Shown here one piece after another: positions 51,046 to 60,186 of a stretch of DNA of 64,000 nt. The notes beneath the pieces were generated by a model. That model was given only the letters and a program-made list of their open reading frames with translations, had not been told where the DNA came from and did no database searches. This stretch comes from a bacterium (GTDB lineage: Bacteria > Vulcanimicrobiota > Xenobia > Xenobiales > JADMJV01), in assembly GCA_018780265.1 (NCBI GenBank), contig JADMJV010000036.1, positions 31,167-95,166 of the forward strand, written 5' to 3'. Made by a program: the position numbers and the translations under genes. Within the stretch, counting starts at the first letter, position 1. Each line of letters opens with the position of its first letter.

Positions 51046-51687
51046 ATGCAACTACCATCCGCGACCGCAAAATTGTTTTCGAATTTTACCCAGAAGGGCA
51101 CCTTGGGCGAGGGCGCGCAGCGCTCCAGCGCCAACATGATGGACCGCATTCAGTTGTCCGAGAGCCCCGAGATGGTCGATGGCCTTTTGAAGGCCGACAA
51201 CGCCCCGGGCGTGGATGCCGATCCCCGGCCTGGCTTTATCCACGTGAGCCAGGAGAAGCTCAATGAGTTGGTGATGGGCGGGCTTCAGAGCGAGCTTGAC
51301 GCCATGCCCGCGATTCAACTGTCTCCGAAGCAGATTGAAGAATTTAAGCAAGACATTCAAAACATGGTCGCTGCCGGCATTTTTACGCAGGCCGAAGCCG
51401 ACGCGTTGTTAGCCGCCAAGAATGGCCCCCCCAGCCCCGCGCCGGCGGAAGGTCCGAGTGTGAAGGGTAGCGTGTCCCGCGACGGCGAGAATGTTAGCCT
51501 GGCTCTTGAGTCCATCGGTGGCGAGAAGCCCGAAATCGAATATGTGCAATCGTCGGCCCAGGAAGTGTTCTTTCTGAGCGTGGTCGACAACGGCGACTCC
51601 TTCGTGGCCGTGGGCAGCCATCTGGACAAGAGCACCGGTCAGGCCTATCGCGAGAATTTGTCGGGTGAGTGGAAGTTGTTGTCGTAG
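51046..51687 (+). CDS. Hypothetical 213-residue protein
   Basis: ATG 51046 with GGGGAG nine bases before. The N-terminal part is polar; residues ~95-125 (LSPKQIEEFKQDIQNMVAAGIFTQAEADALLAAK) are a helical hairpin; the C-terminal ~75 residues (SVSRDGENVSLALESIGGE and EVFFLSVVDNGDSFVAVGSHL) look like a small beta domain. No family recognised. No signal. Confidence 0.7.
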   Translation: MQLPSATAKLFSNFTQKGTLGEGAQRSSANMMDRIQLSESPEMVDGLLKADNAPGVDADPRPGFIHVSQEKLNELVMGGLQSELDAMPAIQLSPKQIEEFKQDIQNMVAAGIFTQAEADALLAAKNGPPSPAPAEGPSVKGSVSRDGENVSLALESIGGEKPEIEYVQSSAQEVFFLSVVDNGDSFVAVGSHLDKSTGQAYRENLSGEWKLLS

Positions 51688-51807
51688 GTTATCCTGCAGG
51701 CCGGGCAACAGCAGGTGCTGTACATTCACGGATGCGCTTATGGGCGAATCTCGGCAGGTTTACACTCTGTCAACCCACCCGCCCGCGCCTTGGGTTAGGT
51801 TGGCGTC

Positions 51808-52809
51808 ATGAAGCTGTCCAACCGTCTACCCGCTGCTCTTCCCCTGGCCCGCCGCCCGGGTCCGCCTGCGCCCGAGTCAGGCCCTACCACTTGGGACACG
51901 GTGAAGCGGAGTGCCCATTTTGTGGCTGGCGGGGCGGCTTTCAAGACGGCCAAATTCATTGGAGAAATGTGGCAGGGCCGCCAGGGGCTGCAGGATTCTC
52001 CCAAAGTCCAGATAGCTCGGCCGGTGGTCTTTGTGCCGGGTTTTACCACACCCGTCGACCCGTATCTTCCGCTTGTCGCCCACCTGACCGATGACGGCCT
52101 GAACGGCGGACGAACTTACTTTGTGCGTAACGGCGTCATCTTCAACGATCACCAGTGCACCCAGGTGGTGGACAGCCAGCGGGCCCCCGACGCGCGGGTC
52201 TTTGTAGTGATGCCTTTTACCCGTTACGATACCCCTCCCCGGTTTGCGGAGCAACTTAAGCCCGATCTGGAAGCTGTCAGTCGCTTCACGGGGAGCCCCG
52301 TCAGCGATGCGGTAGGCTACAGCATGGGGGGAATTTCCACGCGCTTGTTCTTGGACCAGGGCGGAGCCGGAGTGGGCAAGTTCTTGATGGTGGGCACTCC
52401 CAACCAGGGGTCAAAAGTGGGCAGTCTGGCCCATTGGGCTGTGAAGAACGACATTGGCTGGGCCATGGCTCTGGCTAACCACGCTCCAGCCGCCCTGAAC
52501 GCGTTGGAGTGGCTACGCGGAGTTCAGGAGGACAATCCCAGCCTGAAGGAACTGAACTCGCACTGGGGCCACCAACGGGCCCTGGTGGAAGAGGCTCGGG
52601 TCATCGGAGCCGAAGGACTGCCTACCCCGGGATTTTCTCCTTGGGGCTGGTCCAGCGGCGATACGGCTGTGGAGAAGGCGGCCTTGGGCTTGCCAGGACT
52701 TGAGGTTTTCACGGTCTCTGGCGGGCTGACCAAGTCACACGAGACCCTGATGGCTGACCCGGACGTCTTTCGGGAAATGAGCTGCTTTTTAGGGTGGAAT
52801 CCTATCTGA
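51808..52809 (+). CDS. Alpha/beta-hydrolase lipase/esterase
   Basis: A 333-residue lipase-like enzyme: oxyanion segment VVFVPGFTTP, nucleophile Ser172 in GYSMGG, the helper VGTPNQGSK, and a C-terminal His in KSHETLM. Pattern resembles PGAP1-like or triacylglycerol lipases that recruit interfacial substrates. No Sec signal; the N-terminus (MKLSNRLPAALPLARRPGPP) is basic and Pro-rich like those of 14671 and 19521. Confidence 0.85.
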   Translation: MKLSNRLPAALPLARRPGPPAPESGPTTWDTVKRSAHFVAGGAAFKTAKFIGEMWQGRQGLQDSPKVQIARPVVFVPGFTTPVDPYLPLVAHLTDDGLNGGRTYFVRNGVIFNDHQCTQVVDSQRAPDARVFVVMPFTRYDTPPRFAEQLKPDLEAVSRFTGSPVSDAVGYSMGGISTRLFLDQGGAGVGKFLMVGTPNQGSKVGSLAHWAVKNDIGWAMALANHAPAALNALEWLRGVQEDNPSLKELNSHWGHQRALVEEARVIGAEGLPTPGFSPWGWSSGDTAVEKAALGLPGLEVFTVSGGLTKSHETLMADPDVFREMSCFLGWNPI

Positions 52810-52828
52810 TCTGAGCAACTGGCTACCC

Positions 52829-52840
52829 TGATATAGATCA
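52829..52840. promoter_or_regulatory. FNR/DNR-like palindrome upstream of the nap operon
   Basis: TGATATAGATCA, matching TGAT-N4-ATCA. Centre is ~44 bases before the GTG at 52879; a weak AAGATG -10 candidate lies at 52865-52870. Consistent with anaerobic/nitrate induction of the nap genes by a Crp/Fnr-family regulator, which is not encoded in this window. Confidence 0.65.
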
Positions 52841-52878
52841 TATCGGTCGTTGCCTTTGCCGGGCAAGATGTCACCAAC

Positions 52879-53481
52879 GTGAAGAAGACGAAGAGGTCCA
52901 AAAGTTGGTGCGCTCTGGCAGGTCTGCTGCTGCTGTCGTGCAATCGGGGCATGCCTGTGGAAAGAGCCTTTGGTCCGGCGGTGCCAACAGACAGGCCGTT
53001 GCAGGCAGTCGAGATTCACCGGCCCTCGACTTTAGGGGTGGTGGATACCGATCTCAAAGATGTGCGCGGTACGCCGATTGGGGTCTCTTGCAAGACCTGT
53101 CACGGGTCTCCATCGCAAGAACTGACCCGGGGAGCCCCCAAGGACTTTCATCGAGGCCTCAAAATCACTCATGGACAGCTTTCCTGCACCGCCTGCCACG
53201 ACCAGGACCGTTCACGACTGCACCTGGCCGACGGCCAAAAGCTTGACTTTGACCAGGTGATTCATCTGTGCGCCCAATGCCACGGAACCCAGTATCGCGA
53301 CTACAGCCGTGGGGCTCACGGCGGTATGAGTGGCTATTGGGATTTGCGGCGCGGGGGACGAGAGCGCAATAGCTGTGTGGACTGTCACTCCCCCCATCGG
53401 CCCGCCTACGAGAAAATGTGGCCCGTCCACCCACCCAAAGACCGTTTCCTGGATTGGAAGGAGACCCATGAGCAACCCTGA
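52879..53481 (+). CDS. Tetrahaem cytochrome c lipoprotein
   Basis: GTG start. 200 residues with a lipobox (CALAGLLLLSC) and four CxxCH sites: CKTCH, CTACH, CAQCH, CVDCH. It is first in the nap operon and overlaps the ferredoxin gene by 14 bases. It probably passes electrons from the NrfD-type module to NapB/NapA on the periplasmic face. Confidence 0.9.
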   Translation: MKKTKRSKSWCALAGLLLLSCNRGMPVERAFGPAVPTDRPLQAVEIHRPSTLGVVDTDLKDVRGTPIGVSCKTCHGSPSQELTRGAPKDFHRGLKITHGQLSCTACHDQDRSRLHLADGQKLDFDQVIHLCAQCHGTQYRDYSRGAHGGMSGYWDLRRGGRERNSCVDCHSPHRPAYEKMWPVHPPKDRFLDWKETHEQP

Positions 53482-54376
53482 GATCTCCCGCCGCACCGCC
53501 CTGAAGGTGGCCGGGGCCACCCTGGGGGCGGCCGCTTTTGCCCGGGCCGTGGCTCCGCTCACGCAGTGGACGCAAGATCTGTCCGTGGATGAGTTTCTGC
53601 AGAAGCACTATCAAGAAATGACCCCTTCCGAAATGGAGAGAGTGCTGCGTCGGATTGAAGCCAGGACTCTAAAAGACTATGGAGCCATGGTTCAGGTTGA
53701 AGATGTTCGACCCACTCCCGGGGTCGAGTTTGGCTATGCACTCAACCTGTCCGTCTGCATCGGCTGTCGCAAGTGCGCTGAAGCCTGTCACAAGGAGAAT
53801 AATCACGACCGCGCCACCAATAACTCTTATATTCGAGTGTTGGAAATGAAGATGGGTAGTCTTGACCTGGCCGAGGGAGACGCCACCTACGACCACCCTG
53901 TTCCCGCCAAAGACAAATTCTACATGCCGGTGCAGTGTCAACAGTGCGACAATCCTCCCTGCGTCAATGTGTGTCCCGTGGAGGCCACATGGAAAGAGTC
54001 GGACGGCATTGTGGTGGTGGACTACGATTGGTGCATCGGCTGCCGCTATTGCGAGGCGGCCTGTCCCTATCACGCGCGCCGCTTCAACTGGACCAAGCCG
54101 GAGATTCCGGCCGCAGAGATCAATCCAAATCAGAGCTACCTGTCCAACCGAGTTCGGCCCAAAGGGGTGATGGAAAAGTGCACTTTCTGCCTGCACCGCA
54201 CGCGCAAAGGGCGCCTGCCCGCTTGTTTGGAGGCCTGTCCCACCGGAGCGCGCGTTTTTGGCAATATGGCCGATCCCCATTCTGAGATACGTTGGGTGCT
54301 GGAAAATAAGCGAGTCTTCGTACTCAAGGAAGATCTGGGCACCGAGCCCAGGTTCTTCTACTTCTTTGACAAGTAG
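53468..54376 (+). CDS. Tat-exported four-cluster ferredoxin (NrfC/DmsB-like)
   Basis: ATG 53468, inside the cytochrome gene. 302 residues with a twin-arginine signal (SRRTALKVAGATLGAAAFA) and four ferredoxin cysteine groups: CIGCRKCAEACH, CQQCDNPPCVNVCP, CIGCRYCEAACPYH, and CTFCLHRTRKGRLPACLEACP. Such proteins sit on the periplasmic side of a NrfD-type quinol dehydrogenase. The NrfD gene follows after 6 bases. Confidence 0.92.
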   Translation: MSNPEISRRTALKVAGATLGAAAFARAVAPLTQWTQDLSVDEFLQKHYQEMTPSEMERVLRRIEARTLKDYGAMVQVEDVRPTPGVEFGYALNLSVCIGCRKCAEACHKENNHDRATNNSYIRVLEMKMGSLDLAEGDATYDHPVPAKDKFYMPVQCQQCDNPPCVNVCPVEATWKESDGIVVVDYDWCIGCRYCEAACPYHARRFNWTKPEIPAAEINPNQSYLSNRVRPKGVMEKCTFCLHRTRKGRLPACLEACPTGARVFGNMADPHSEIRWVLENKRVFVLKEDLGTEPRFFYFFDK

Positions 54377-54382
54377 GCGGTC

Positions 54383-55660
54383 ATGACAGAAACACCCCCA
54401 GACAACCATTCCGAACCAGAGTTGAGTGTGACCATTCTGAGCTATCAACGCTTTCTCTGGAAGGCACTGCTGGTTGGCACCGATGGTCCCGTCTTATACT
54501 ATGCCTGGATGATCGCCCTCACGGCCGTCTGCCTGGTGGGCATCAACTCCTTCTGTCATCAGATTGTCCAAGGCCAGGGTGTGACGGCCATGTCCGACCA
54601 CGTCTCCTGGGGCATGTATATCGGTAATTTTACTTACGCCGTGGGTCTTGCGGCCGGCGCCGTGATGATGGTGATTCCCGCCTACCTTTACCGCGATAAG
54701 GCCATGCACGATGTGGTCATCATCGGCGAGATTCTGGCCATCTCCTCGATTGTTGTGGCCGTCGCCTTTGTTACGGTAGATCTGGGCAGACTGGACCACA
54801 TGTGGCACCTTATCCCCGGGTTGGGACGTTTTCACTGGCCCGTCTCCATGCTCACCTGGGACATGGTGGTGCTGCCTGGCTATTTGTTGCTCAACGCCCA
54901 CGTGGTGGGCTATCTGCTCTATATGCGGTATCTGGGCAGGGAACCCAACCGGGCCTGGTATATTCCTTTCGTCTTCCTTTCCATCGTCTGGGCTGTCTCC
55001 ATCCACACGGTTACGGCCTTTCTCTATAGTGGTCTGGGTGGCCGCCCCTTCTGGAATACGGCCATTCTGGCGCCCCGTTTCATTGCCTCGGCCTTCGTCA
55101 CGGGGCCGGCCTTCATTATTCTGGCCTTGCAGGCGGTGAAGCGATTCACCGATTTCCACGTGGGCCACCGGGCTTTGACCACACTCATTGCGATCGTGCG
55201 CGTGACCGTGTTGCTCAACCTGTTTTTGCTAGGCTCCGAGGTGTTTACCGAATTTTATACGGGTGGCAGTCACGTGGCTGCAGCCGAATATCTGTATTTT
55301 GGGCTGCACGGCAAGGCGGCGCTGGTGCCCTGGATCTGGTCGGCCATCCTCCTGAACGTCAGCAGCGCTATTCTCTTCCTCTCCTCCAGTCAGCGTACCC
55401 AACTGTGGCGGATTGATGTGGGGTGTGTGTGCGCGCTGCTGGGGATCTGGATCGAAAAAGGTATCGGACTGATCGTGCCAGGCTTTGTGCCCAGCACTCT
55501 GCACGAAGTCGTGGAGTACGTGCCCAGTCTTTTGGAATGGCGGGTCTCTTGCGGGGTGTGGGCGCTGGGCATGATGATTTTTACTCTTGGCGTCAAAATC
55601 GCGGTTGCCGTGTTTGACGGCAGCATGCACGCCGACGGAGGTGACGCATGCCCATCTTAG
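54383..55660 (+). CDS. NrfD-like membrane quinol oxidoreductase subunit
   Basis: A 425-residue protein with about ten helices of the NrfD/PsrC/HybB family: DHVSWGMYIGNFTYAVGLAAGA, DHMWHLIPGLGRFHWPVSMLTWD, AVSIHTVTAFLYSGLGGRPFW. It should oxidise menaquinol or ubiquinol and feed the ferredoxin. It takes the place of NapC. It overlaps NapD by 13 bases. Confidence 0.92.
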   Translation: MTETPPDNHSEPELSVTILSYQRFLWKALLVGTDGPVLYYAWMIALTAVCLVGINSFCHQIVQGQGVTAMSDHVSWGMYIGNFTYAVGLAAGAVMMVIPAYLYRDKAMHDVVIIGEILAISSIVVAVAFVTVDLGRLDHMWHLIPGLGRFHWPVSMLTWDMVVLPGYLLLNAHVVGYLLYMRYLGREPNRAWYIPFVFLSIVWAVSIHTVTAFLYSGLGGRPFWNTAILAPRFIASAFVTGPAFIILALQAVKRFTDFHVGHRALTTLIAIVRVTVLLNLFLLGSEVFTEFYTGGSHVAAAEYLYFGLHGKAALVPWIWSAILLNVSSAILFLSSSQRTQLWRIDVGCVCALLGIWIEKGIGLIVPGFVPSTLHEVVEYVPSLLEWRVSCGVWALGMMIFTLGVKIAVAVFDGSMHADGGDACPS

Positions 55661-55926
55661 GTGCCGTGCTTAACCTGGCCGCCCAGGACGAATTGCGCAA
55701 TCAGGCTTTGCACTTTTTGGCTGGCCACCCGGCCGTTACCCTGGGAGAAGCTCAATCCAAGGGGTTGCCGGTAGTGATTGAGTTCGCCACTCGTTCCGAG
55801 GAACGCGCAATTTGGGAGCAACTGAGTGGGCAGCCGGGGATTCTTTTCTTTTCGGTGGTCTACGCCGATTTTTCTGACATCGTACTGAGGGAGAGCCATG
55901 AACATGAATCGTCGCGAACTGCTTAA
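55648..55926 (+). CDS. napD: NapD-like chaperone
   Basis: A 92-residue protein with the size and position of NapD; the core LPVVIEFATRSEERAIWEQLSG and GILFFSVVYADFSD agree with the ferredoxin-like NapD fold ('vvvE ... i...pGVls...vy'). NapD binds the Tat signal of NapA, encoded next, overlapping by 29 bases. Confidence 0.75.
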   Translation: MPILGAVLNLAAQDELRNQALHFLAGHPAVTLGEAQSKGLPVVIEFATRSEERAIWEQLSGQPGILFFSVVYADFSDIVLRESHEHESSRTA

Positions 55927-58312
55927 AACGGCCGCGCTGGCAGCGGCTACCGCAGCGGCTTCAGGGGTGGTCTCGGAAGTGGATGCTCAAGGGGGCATCA
56001 CCCCCGACCAGGCCGCCCGAAGCGGACCCGGGGTAACCTGGAACAAGGCACCGTGCCGATTTTGTGGCACCGGGTGCCACGTTCAGGTAGGCACCCAAAA
56101 GGGAAAGGTGGTGGCCATCGCCGGCGATCAGGCGGCCGAGGTCAATCGTGGCTTGCTGTGTGTCAAGGGTTATCACGTCGGCTTGATTTTATATGGAAAA
56201 GACCGACTCACCACTCCGCTGCAGCGCAAAAATGGCAAATTGGTGCCCATCAGTTGGGAGCAGGCCCTGGATGTCATGGCTGATCGGGTTTTGTTGGACC
56301 CCAAGGGGTTTGCCATGTATGGCAGCGGCCAATGGACCATTCCAGAAGGCTACGCCGCTCAGAAGTTCATGAAGGGGGGCCTGTCCAGCAATCAGATCGA
56401 CCCCAATGCGCGATTGTGCATGGCCTCGGCGGTGACGGGCTTCCTGGCCACCTACGGGGTGGACGAGCCGGCCGGATGCTTTGACGATCTGGACAAAGCC
56501 GATGTGGTAATCTGCTGGGGCAATAACCCGGCCGAGATGCACCCGGTCCTGTTCAGCCGGATTGTCGACCGTCGCTCACGCGGAGAAGAAGTCACCCTGA
56601 TCGACATTGGCACTCGGCGCACCAGAACTTCGGCCCTGGCCCAGCACTATCTGCAAATGAAACCGCATGGGGACCTGGCGATTGCCCTGGGCATCATGCA
56701 CTTGTTGGTAGAGGAACAGTCGTGGGATAAGGACTTTGTGGACAGGCACTGCGCCTTTCGGGCCGACAGCGACCCTCCTGAACTCAAGGGCAAGGCCATC
56801 AGCTTTGAGGAATTCAAGCGGTCTCTCAAGCCCTACACCCCGCAAAAGGTGGAGGAACTGTCGGGAATCAGCAGCGAAAATTTGCGCATGTTGGCTCGCC
56901 TCTTTGCCAACAAAAAGCTCAAGATAACCTCGCTCTGGTGCATGGGCATGAACCAGCACACCCAGGGGACGGCCATCAACTGCCTGGTCCATGGGATCCA
57001 CCTGCTCTCCGGTCACTTCGGATCTCCCGGCAACGCACCCACCAGTCTTACCGGGCAGCCTTCGGCTTGCGGAACCGTGCGAGAAGTGGGCACGCTGGCC
57101 CACGCCTTGCCCGGTGGACGGTTGGTGGCCAACGAAAAGCACCGCCAGCAGTGCGAGCAGTTGTGGAATGTTCCGCCGGGTCGGATCGACCCCAAGCCGG
57201 GCAAGCACACGGTGGCCATGTTCGGGTCCTGGTCTACCCCGCGCACCTCCAAGGGGGGTGAGATCCATACTATTTTTGTGCAGGTGACCAACCCTGGCCA
57301 AACCCTTCCCAACATCGACAAACTGATGACGCCCGGGGTGAAAGACCCGCAAAAGTTCTTGATTGTCTCCGACGTCTATCCTACCGCCACCACCGAAGTG
57401 GCCGACCTGGTCCTGCCTGCATCCATGTGGGTGGAGAAGAACGGTATGGTGGGCAACTCGGAGAGGCGCACTCAGCAGTGGTTTCGCCTGGTCATGCCTC
57501 CGGGTCAGGCGCGCGACGACTGCTGGCAGGTCATTGCGCTGGCCAGGCGCCTGTATGACCGGGGCCTGGCCGGCATGAAGGACAAGGATGGACGTTTTCT
57601 TTTCGAAGTCAAGGACAAAAGCGGCAAGCCTGTGCCCATTTGGGACTGGAATCATTACTATGACGTCAATGTGGACAAGCACCTCTTTGAGGAATACCGC
57701 CGCTTCACTCCACTGAAGCATAAGAATCTGGCCCCCTACGACCAGTATGTCAAGGCCCGCGGTCTGCGCTGGCCGGTGATCGAACAAAAGGACGGAAGTT
57801 GGCGGGAGACTCGCTTTCGCTTTTCCGAGTTTGACGATCCCAATGTTAAGAAGGGCTCGGGCATTGACTTCTATCACTCGCCCAGCGAAGATGGTCGGGC
57901 CCAGATCTGGTTTCGTCCTTATGTGCCACCGCCCGAGGTGCCCGATTCCGAGTACCCCCTCTGGCTGTGCACGGGACGCGTATTGGAGCACTGGCATACC
58001 GGCACCATGACGGGGCGCGTCCCCCAGTTGCGTCGAGCCATGCCCAACGCATATTGCGAAATGCATCGCGATGATGCGGCCGCTCTGGGCATTCAAGACG
58101 GCACCCTGGTGAAAGTCGAGTCACGTCGTGGGGCCATAAAATTGCCGGTCTGGATCGACGGCCGTGGACGCCCCCCCAAGGGCACGGTCTTTGTGCCTTT
58201 CTTTGATGAGCGTCTGCTCATCAATCTGGTCACCCTGGAAGCCCACGACTTTTATTCCAAACAACCTGACTACAAGAAGTGTGCCGTGCGTGTGAAGGCG
58301 CTGAAGGGATGA
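55898..58312 (+). CDS. napA: Periplasmic nitrate reductase catalytic subunit
   Basis: An 804-residue Mo-bisMGD enzyme. Tat signal NMNRRELLKTAALAAAT; [4Fe-4S] Cys at 53, 56, 60 and 88 (CRFCGTGC ... LLCVKGY); Mo-ligand Cys174 in NARLCMAS, the NapA rather than the NarG (Asp) or FdhG (SeCys) ligand; pterin-contact segments GNNPAEMHP, MNQHTQGT, SLTGQPSACGTVREVG and EHWHTGTMT. Start 55898 has GAGGGAG upstream. Confidence 0.95.
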   Translation: MNMNRRELLKTAALAAATAAASGVVSEVDAQGGITPDQAARSGPGVTWNKAPCRFCGTGCHVQVGTQKGKVVAIAGDQAAEVNRGLLCVKGYHVGLILYGKDRLTTPLQRKNGKLVPISWEQALDVMADRVLLDPKGFAMYGSGQWTIPEGYAAQKFMKGGLSSNQIDPNARLCMASAVTGFLATYGVDEPAGCFDDLDKADVVICWGNNPAEMHPVLFSRIVDRRSRGEEVTLIDIGTRRTRTSALAQHYLQMKPHGDLAIALGIMHLLVEEQSWDKDFVDRHCAFRADSDPPELKGKAISFEEFKRSLKPYTPQKVEELSGISSENLRMLARLFANKKLKITSLWCMGMNQHTQGTAINCLVHGIHLLSGHFGSPGNAPTSLTGQPSACGTVREVGTLAHALPGGRLVANEKHRQQCEQLWNVPPGRIDPKPGKHTVAMFGSWSTPRTSKGGEIHTIFVQVTNPGQTLPNIDKLMTPGVKDPQKFLIVSDVYPTATTEVADLVLPASMWVEKNGMVGNSERRTQQWFRLVMPPGQARDDCWQVIALARRLYDRGLAGMKDKDGRFLFEVKDKSGKPVPIWDWNHYYDVNVDKHLFEEYRRFTPLKHKNLAPYDQYVKARGLRWPVIEQKDGSWRETRFRFSEFDDPNVKKGSGIDFYHSPSEDGRAQIWFRPYVPPPEVPDSEYPLWLCTGRVLEHWHTGTMTGRVPQLRRAMPNAYCEMHRDDAAALGIQDGTLVKVESRRGAIKLPVWIDGRGRPPKGTVFVPFFDERLLINLVTLEAHDFYSKQPDYKKCAVRVKALKG

Positions 58313-59067
58313 GTGATTCGCACCACCTGGAAGAATCCGTATCCAAGGGCCTACTCTACTGTTTCCTGGTAGTTGTTCTGGGTGTTTCCATGGTCGGATT
58401 CTTGACCGGAACCAATGTCAAGCCCGACCATCTCCGGCGCATCAAAACGGTCGGGCCCGAGGTTGTTCCCAAAGGGCGAGTGCCAATGGCTCGGTCTTAC
58501 CGAGAAATGCGTGACACTCCTCGCGGACCCGGCAGCGGGTGGTCGGAAGGACTCAAGGCGGCTTCCGATGCCAAACGACTGAAGCCGCTGCGGATATCCA
58601 TTGAGCAGGCGTTGAAACAGCGTCAGCAGCGGCGCGCCTATGATGGGGCTCCGCCGACCATCCCACACCTGGTGCAACAAAGCTCCGCCGCCGAGTGCAT
58701 GGCCTGTCACGCCCAGGGCCTGCGCCTGGGAGAACGGCAGGCCCAAATCATCCCTCACCAGAACCTGACCAACTGTACACAATGCCATGTCTCCCAATCG
58801 GCCGCCGTTGGGTTGGGAGCCCCCGACCCCCGAGATGTGCCCAACTCTTTTGTGGGCCTGGCTCCACCCAAGAGTGGCCCAAGGGCATGGAATATCGCTC
58901 CGCCTCAAGTGCCCCACAGCAGTTTCATGCGCGAGAAGTGTCTATCGTGCCACGCTGACACAGGCAGTTCGCCTTTGCGTTCTCCGCATCCAGAGCGACA
59001 GAGCTGCACTCAGTGCCATGCCCCTTCGGCTGAACTGGACCTGCGGCCAGGAATCCAGTCTCGGTGA
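58309..59067 (+). CDS. napB: NapB-like cytochrome with four haem sites
   Basis: 252 residues, starting at the ATGA shared with napA. One N-terminal membrane helix (LLYCFLVVVLGVSMVGFL). Four CxxCH: CMACH and CTQCH match NapB (including the CxQCHVxQ and the following GNTF/NSFVG ending), and CLSCH and CTQCH form a second, similar pair. Known NapB is diheme; this looks like a duplicated or fused version anchored in the membrane. Confidence 0.88.
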   Translation: MSDSHHLEESVSKGLLYCFLVVVLGVSMVGFLTGTNVKPDHLRRIKTVGPEVVPKGRVPMARSYREMRDTPRGPGSGWSEGLKAASDAKRLKPLRISIEQALKQRQQRRAYDGAPPTIPHLVQQSSAAECMACHAQGLRLGERQAQIIPHQNLTNCTQCHVSQSAAVGLGAPDPRDVPNSFVGLAPPKSGPRAWNIAPPQVPHSSFMREKCLSCHADTGSSPLRSPHPERQSCTQCHAPSAELDLRPGIQSR

Positions 59068-59642
59068 TGACGCGACGTGGACTGTTTTGCCTACTACGGG
59101 GAGCGCAGCCCGATAGGGCTTCGGCCTCTGTCGAGGTCGCCCGGCCCCGCCGGGTGTTTCCGGTACATCGCCCGCCCGGTGCCGTTGCCGAGGCCGATTT
59201 CTTAGATCACTGCACGCGTTGCGGAGACTGTCTGAAGGCCTGCCCGCACCAGGCCATTGTGTTGGCGCCAGCCCGTTTGCGCGAAGCCGAGGGCACGCCC
59301 ATGATTGTGGCCGGTGACAGTCCGTGTCAGTATTGCCTGGACACCCCCTGCGCCAGCGTTTGCGTCCCCCAGGTGCTGCGCTCGGACTACCCGCGGAAAA
59401 TGGGGACGGCTCAAGTGGAGCGCATGGACTGCCTGGCCTGGCAGCGGTCTTTTTGTACGGTATGCGAGGAGAGATGCCCCGTGCCCGGAGCTGTTACGTT
59501 GGACCTGGGTAAGCCCGGCGTGGACGCCTCGGCCTGTGTGGGATGCGGTATTTGCGTCAATGTCTGTCCTGCTCCGCGCAGGGCCATCGTGTTGAACCCA
59601 GAAATGAATCGCCCCGCGTGGAAACCCCCCCAGCATGAATGA
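59067..59642 (+). CDS. NapF/NapG-type ferredoxin
   Basis: 191 residues, four cysteine groups: CTRCGDCLKACPH, CQYCLDTPCASVC, CLAWQRSFCTVCEERCP, CVGCGICVNVCP. The pattern is shared by NapF, NapG and MauM. There is an RR at the start (MTRRGLF) but no hydrophobic Tat helix, so it is more NapF-like, cytoplasmic, assisting NapA maturation. ATG overlaps the previous TGA (TGATG). Confidence 0.88.
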   Translation: MTRRGLFCLLRGAQPDRASASVEVARPRRVFPVHRPPGAVAEADFLDHCTRCGDCLKACPHQAIVLAPARLREAEGTPMIVAGDSPCQYCLDTPCASVCVPQVLRSDYPRKMGTAQVERMDCLAWQRSFCTVCEERCPVPGAVTLDLGKPGVDASACVGCGICVNVCPAPRRAIVLNPEMNRPAWKPPQHE

Positions 59643-59931
59643 AAATGCGGAATTGCCCCCGTTGACCCGGTCTTGTCTGGACGCGGCCACTCTTGAGGCC
59701 CTTTTGGACGACCTGTCCTCGCTTACCGAGATACTTGAGGTTACCGTCAAGGGTGGCCAGTTTGACCGGTCTGAGAAGACGTGCCTGGCCCTGCGTCCGG
59801 CCGTGAAAGCCCTGCAAGCCGGCCTGGTCCGCGGCGTGCAGATTCGCTACCTATGGCATCAGGAGCAGTGGCTGGACACGCTGCTGGTGGGTCGAGACGG
59901 TATACGCATTGTGCGCATCCAGGTAAGCTAA
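59635..59931 (+). CDS. Small hypothetical protein at end of nap operon
   Basis: 98 residues, overlapping the ferredoxin gene by 8 bases. Soluble; alpha/beta with GVQIRYLWHQEQWLDTLLVGRDGIRIVRIQV at the end. Resembles small accessory proteins of nap clusters in position, but I do not recognise the family. Confidence 0.7.
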   Translation: MNENAELPPLTRSCLDAATLEALLDDLSSLTEILEVTVKGGQFDRSEKTCLALRPAVKALQAGLVRGVQIRYLWHQEQWLDTLLVGRDGIRIVRIQVS

Positions 59932-60186
59932 GGGCCCGTCCCGGAATAAGTCCCTTGCGTTTTTGGGCTTTGAGGCGCCCGCCTGACAAGGAGTGGCGAC
60001 GCCGTGTATCGGGGTTGTACAGCAAGGTGCCGCGACACAGTCAGGAGTGCACTTGATTTCACTCAGGCTCAGGGGCTGGCAGGCTGCCCCAATTTAAGCA
60101 ATGCTGTAAGTCTCCTCTAGCCAATCCGCGGACCATACCCCAGATTTCTGCGCCAAATTTGGAGCATGGTCAAGTGGGGGACCTGG

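Noticed and set aside
50574..51266. 230-residue frame starting at a TGATG junction
   Set aside because: Runs 220 bases into the well-supported gene at 51046 and loses coding character; at most a short real start.
56576..58096. 506-residue minus-strand frame inside napA
   Set aside because: Shadow of the napA reading frame; composition rich in Gly, His, Val and Gln without motifs.
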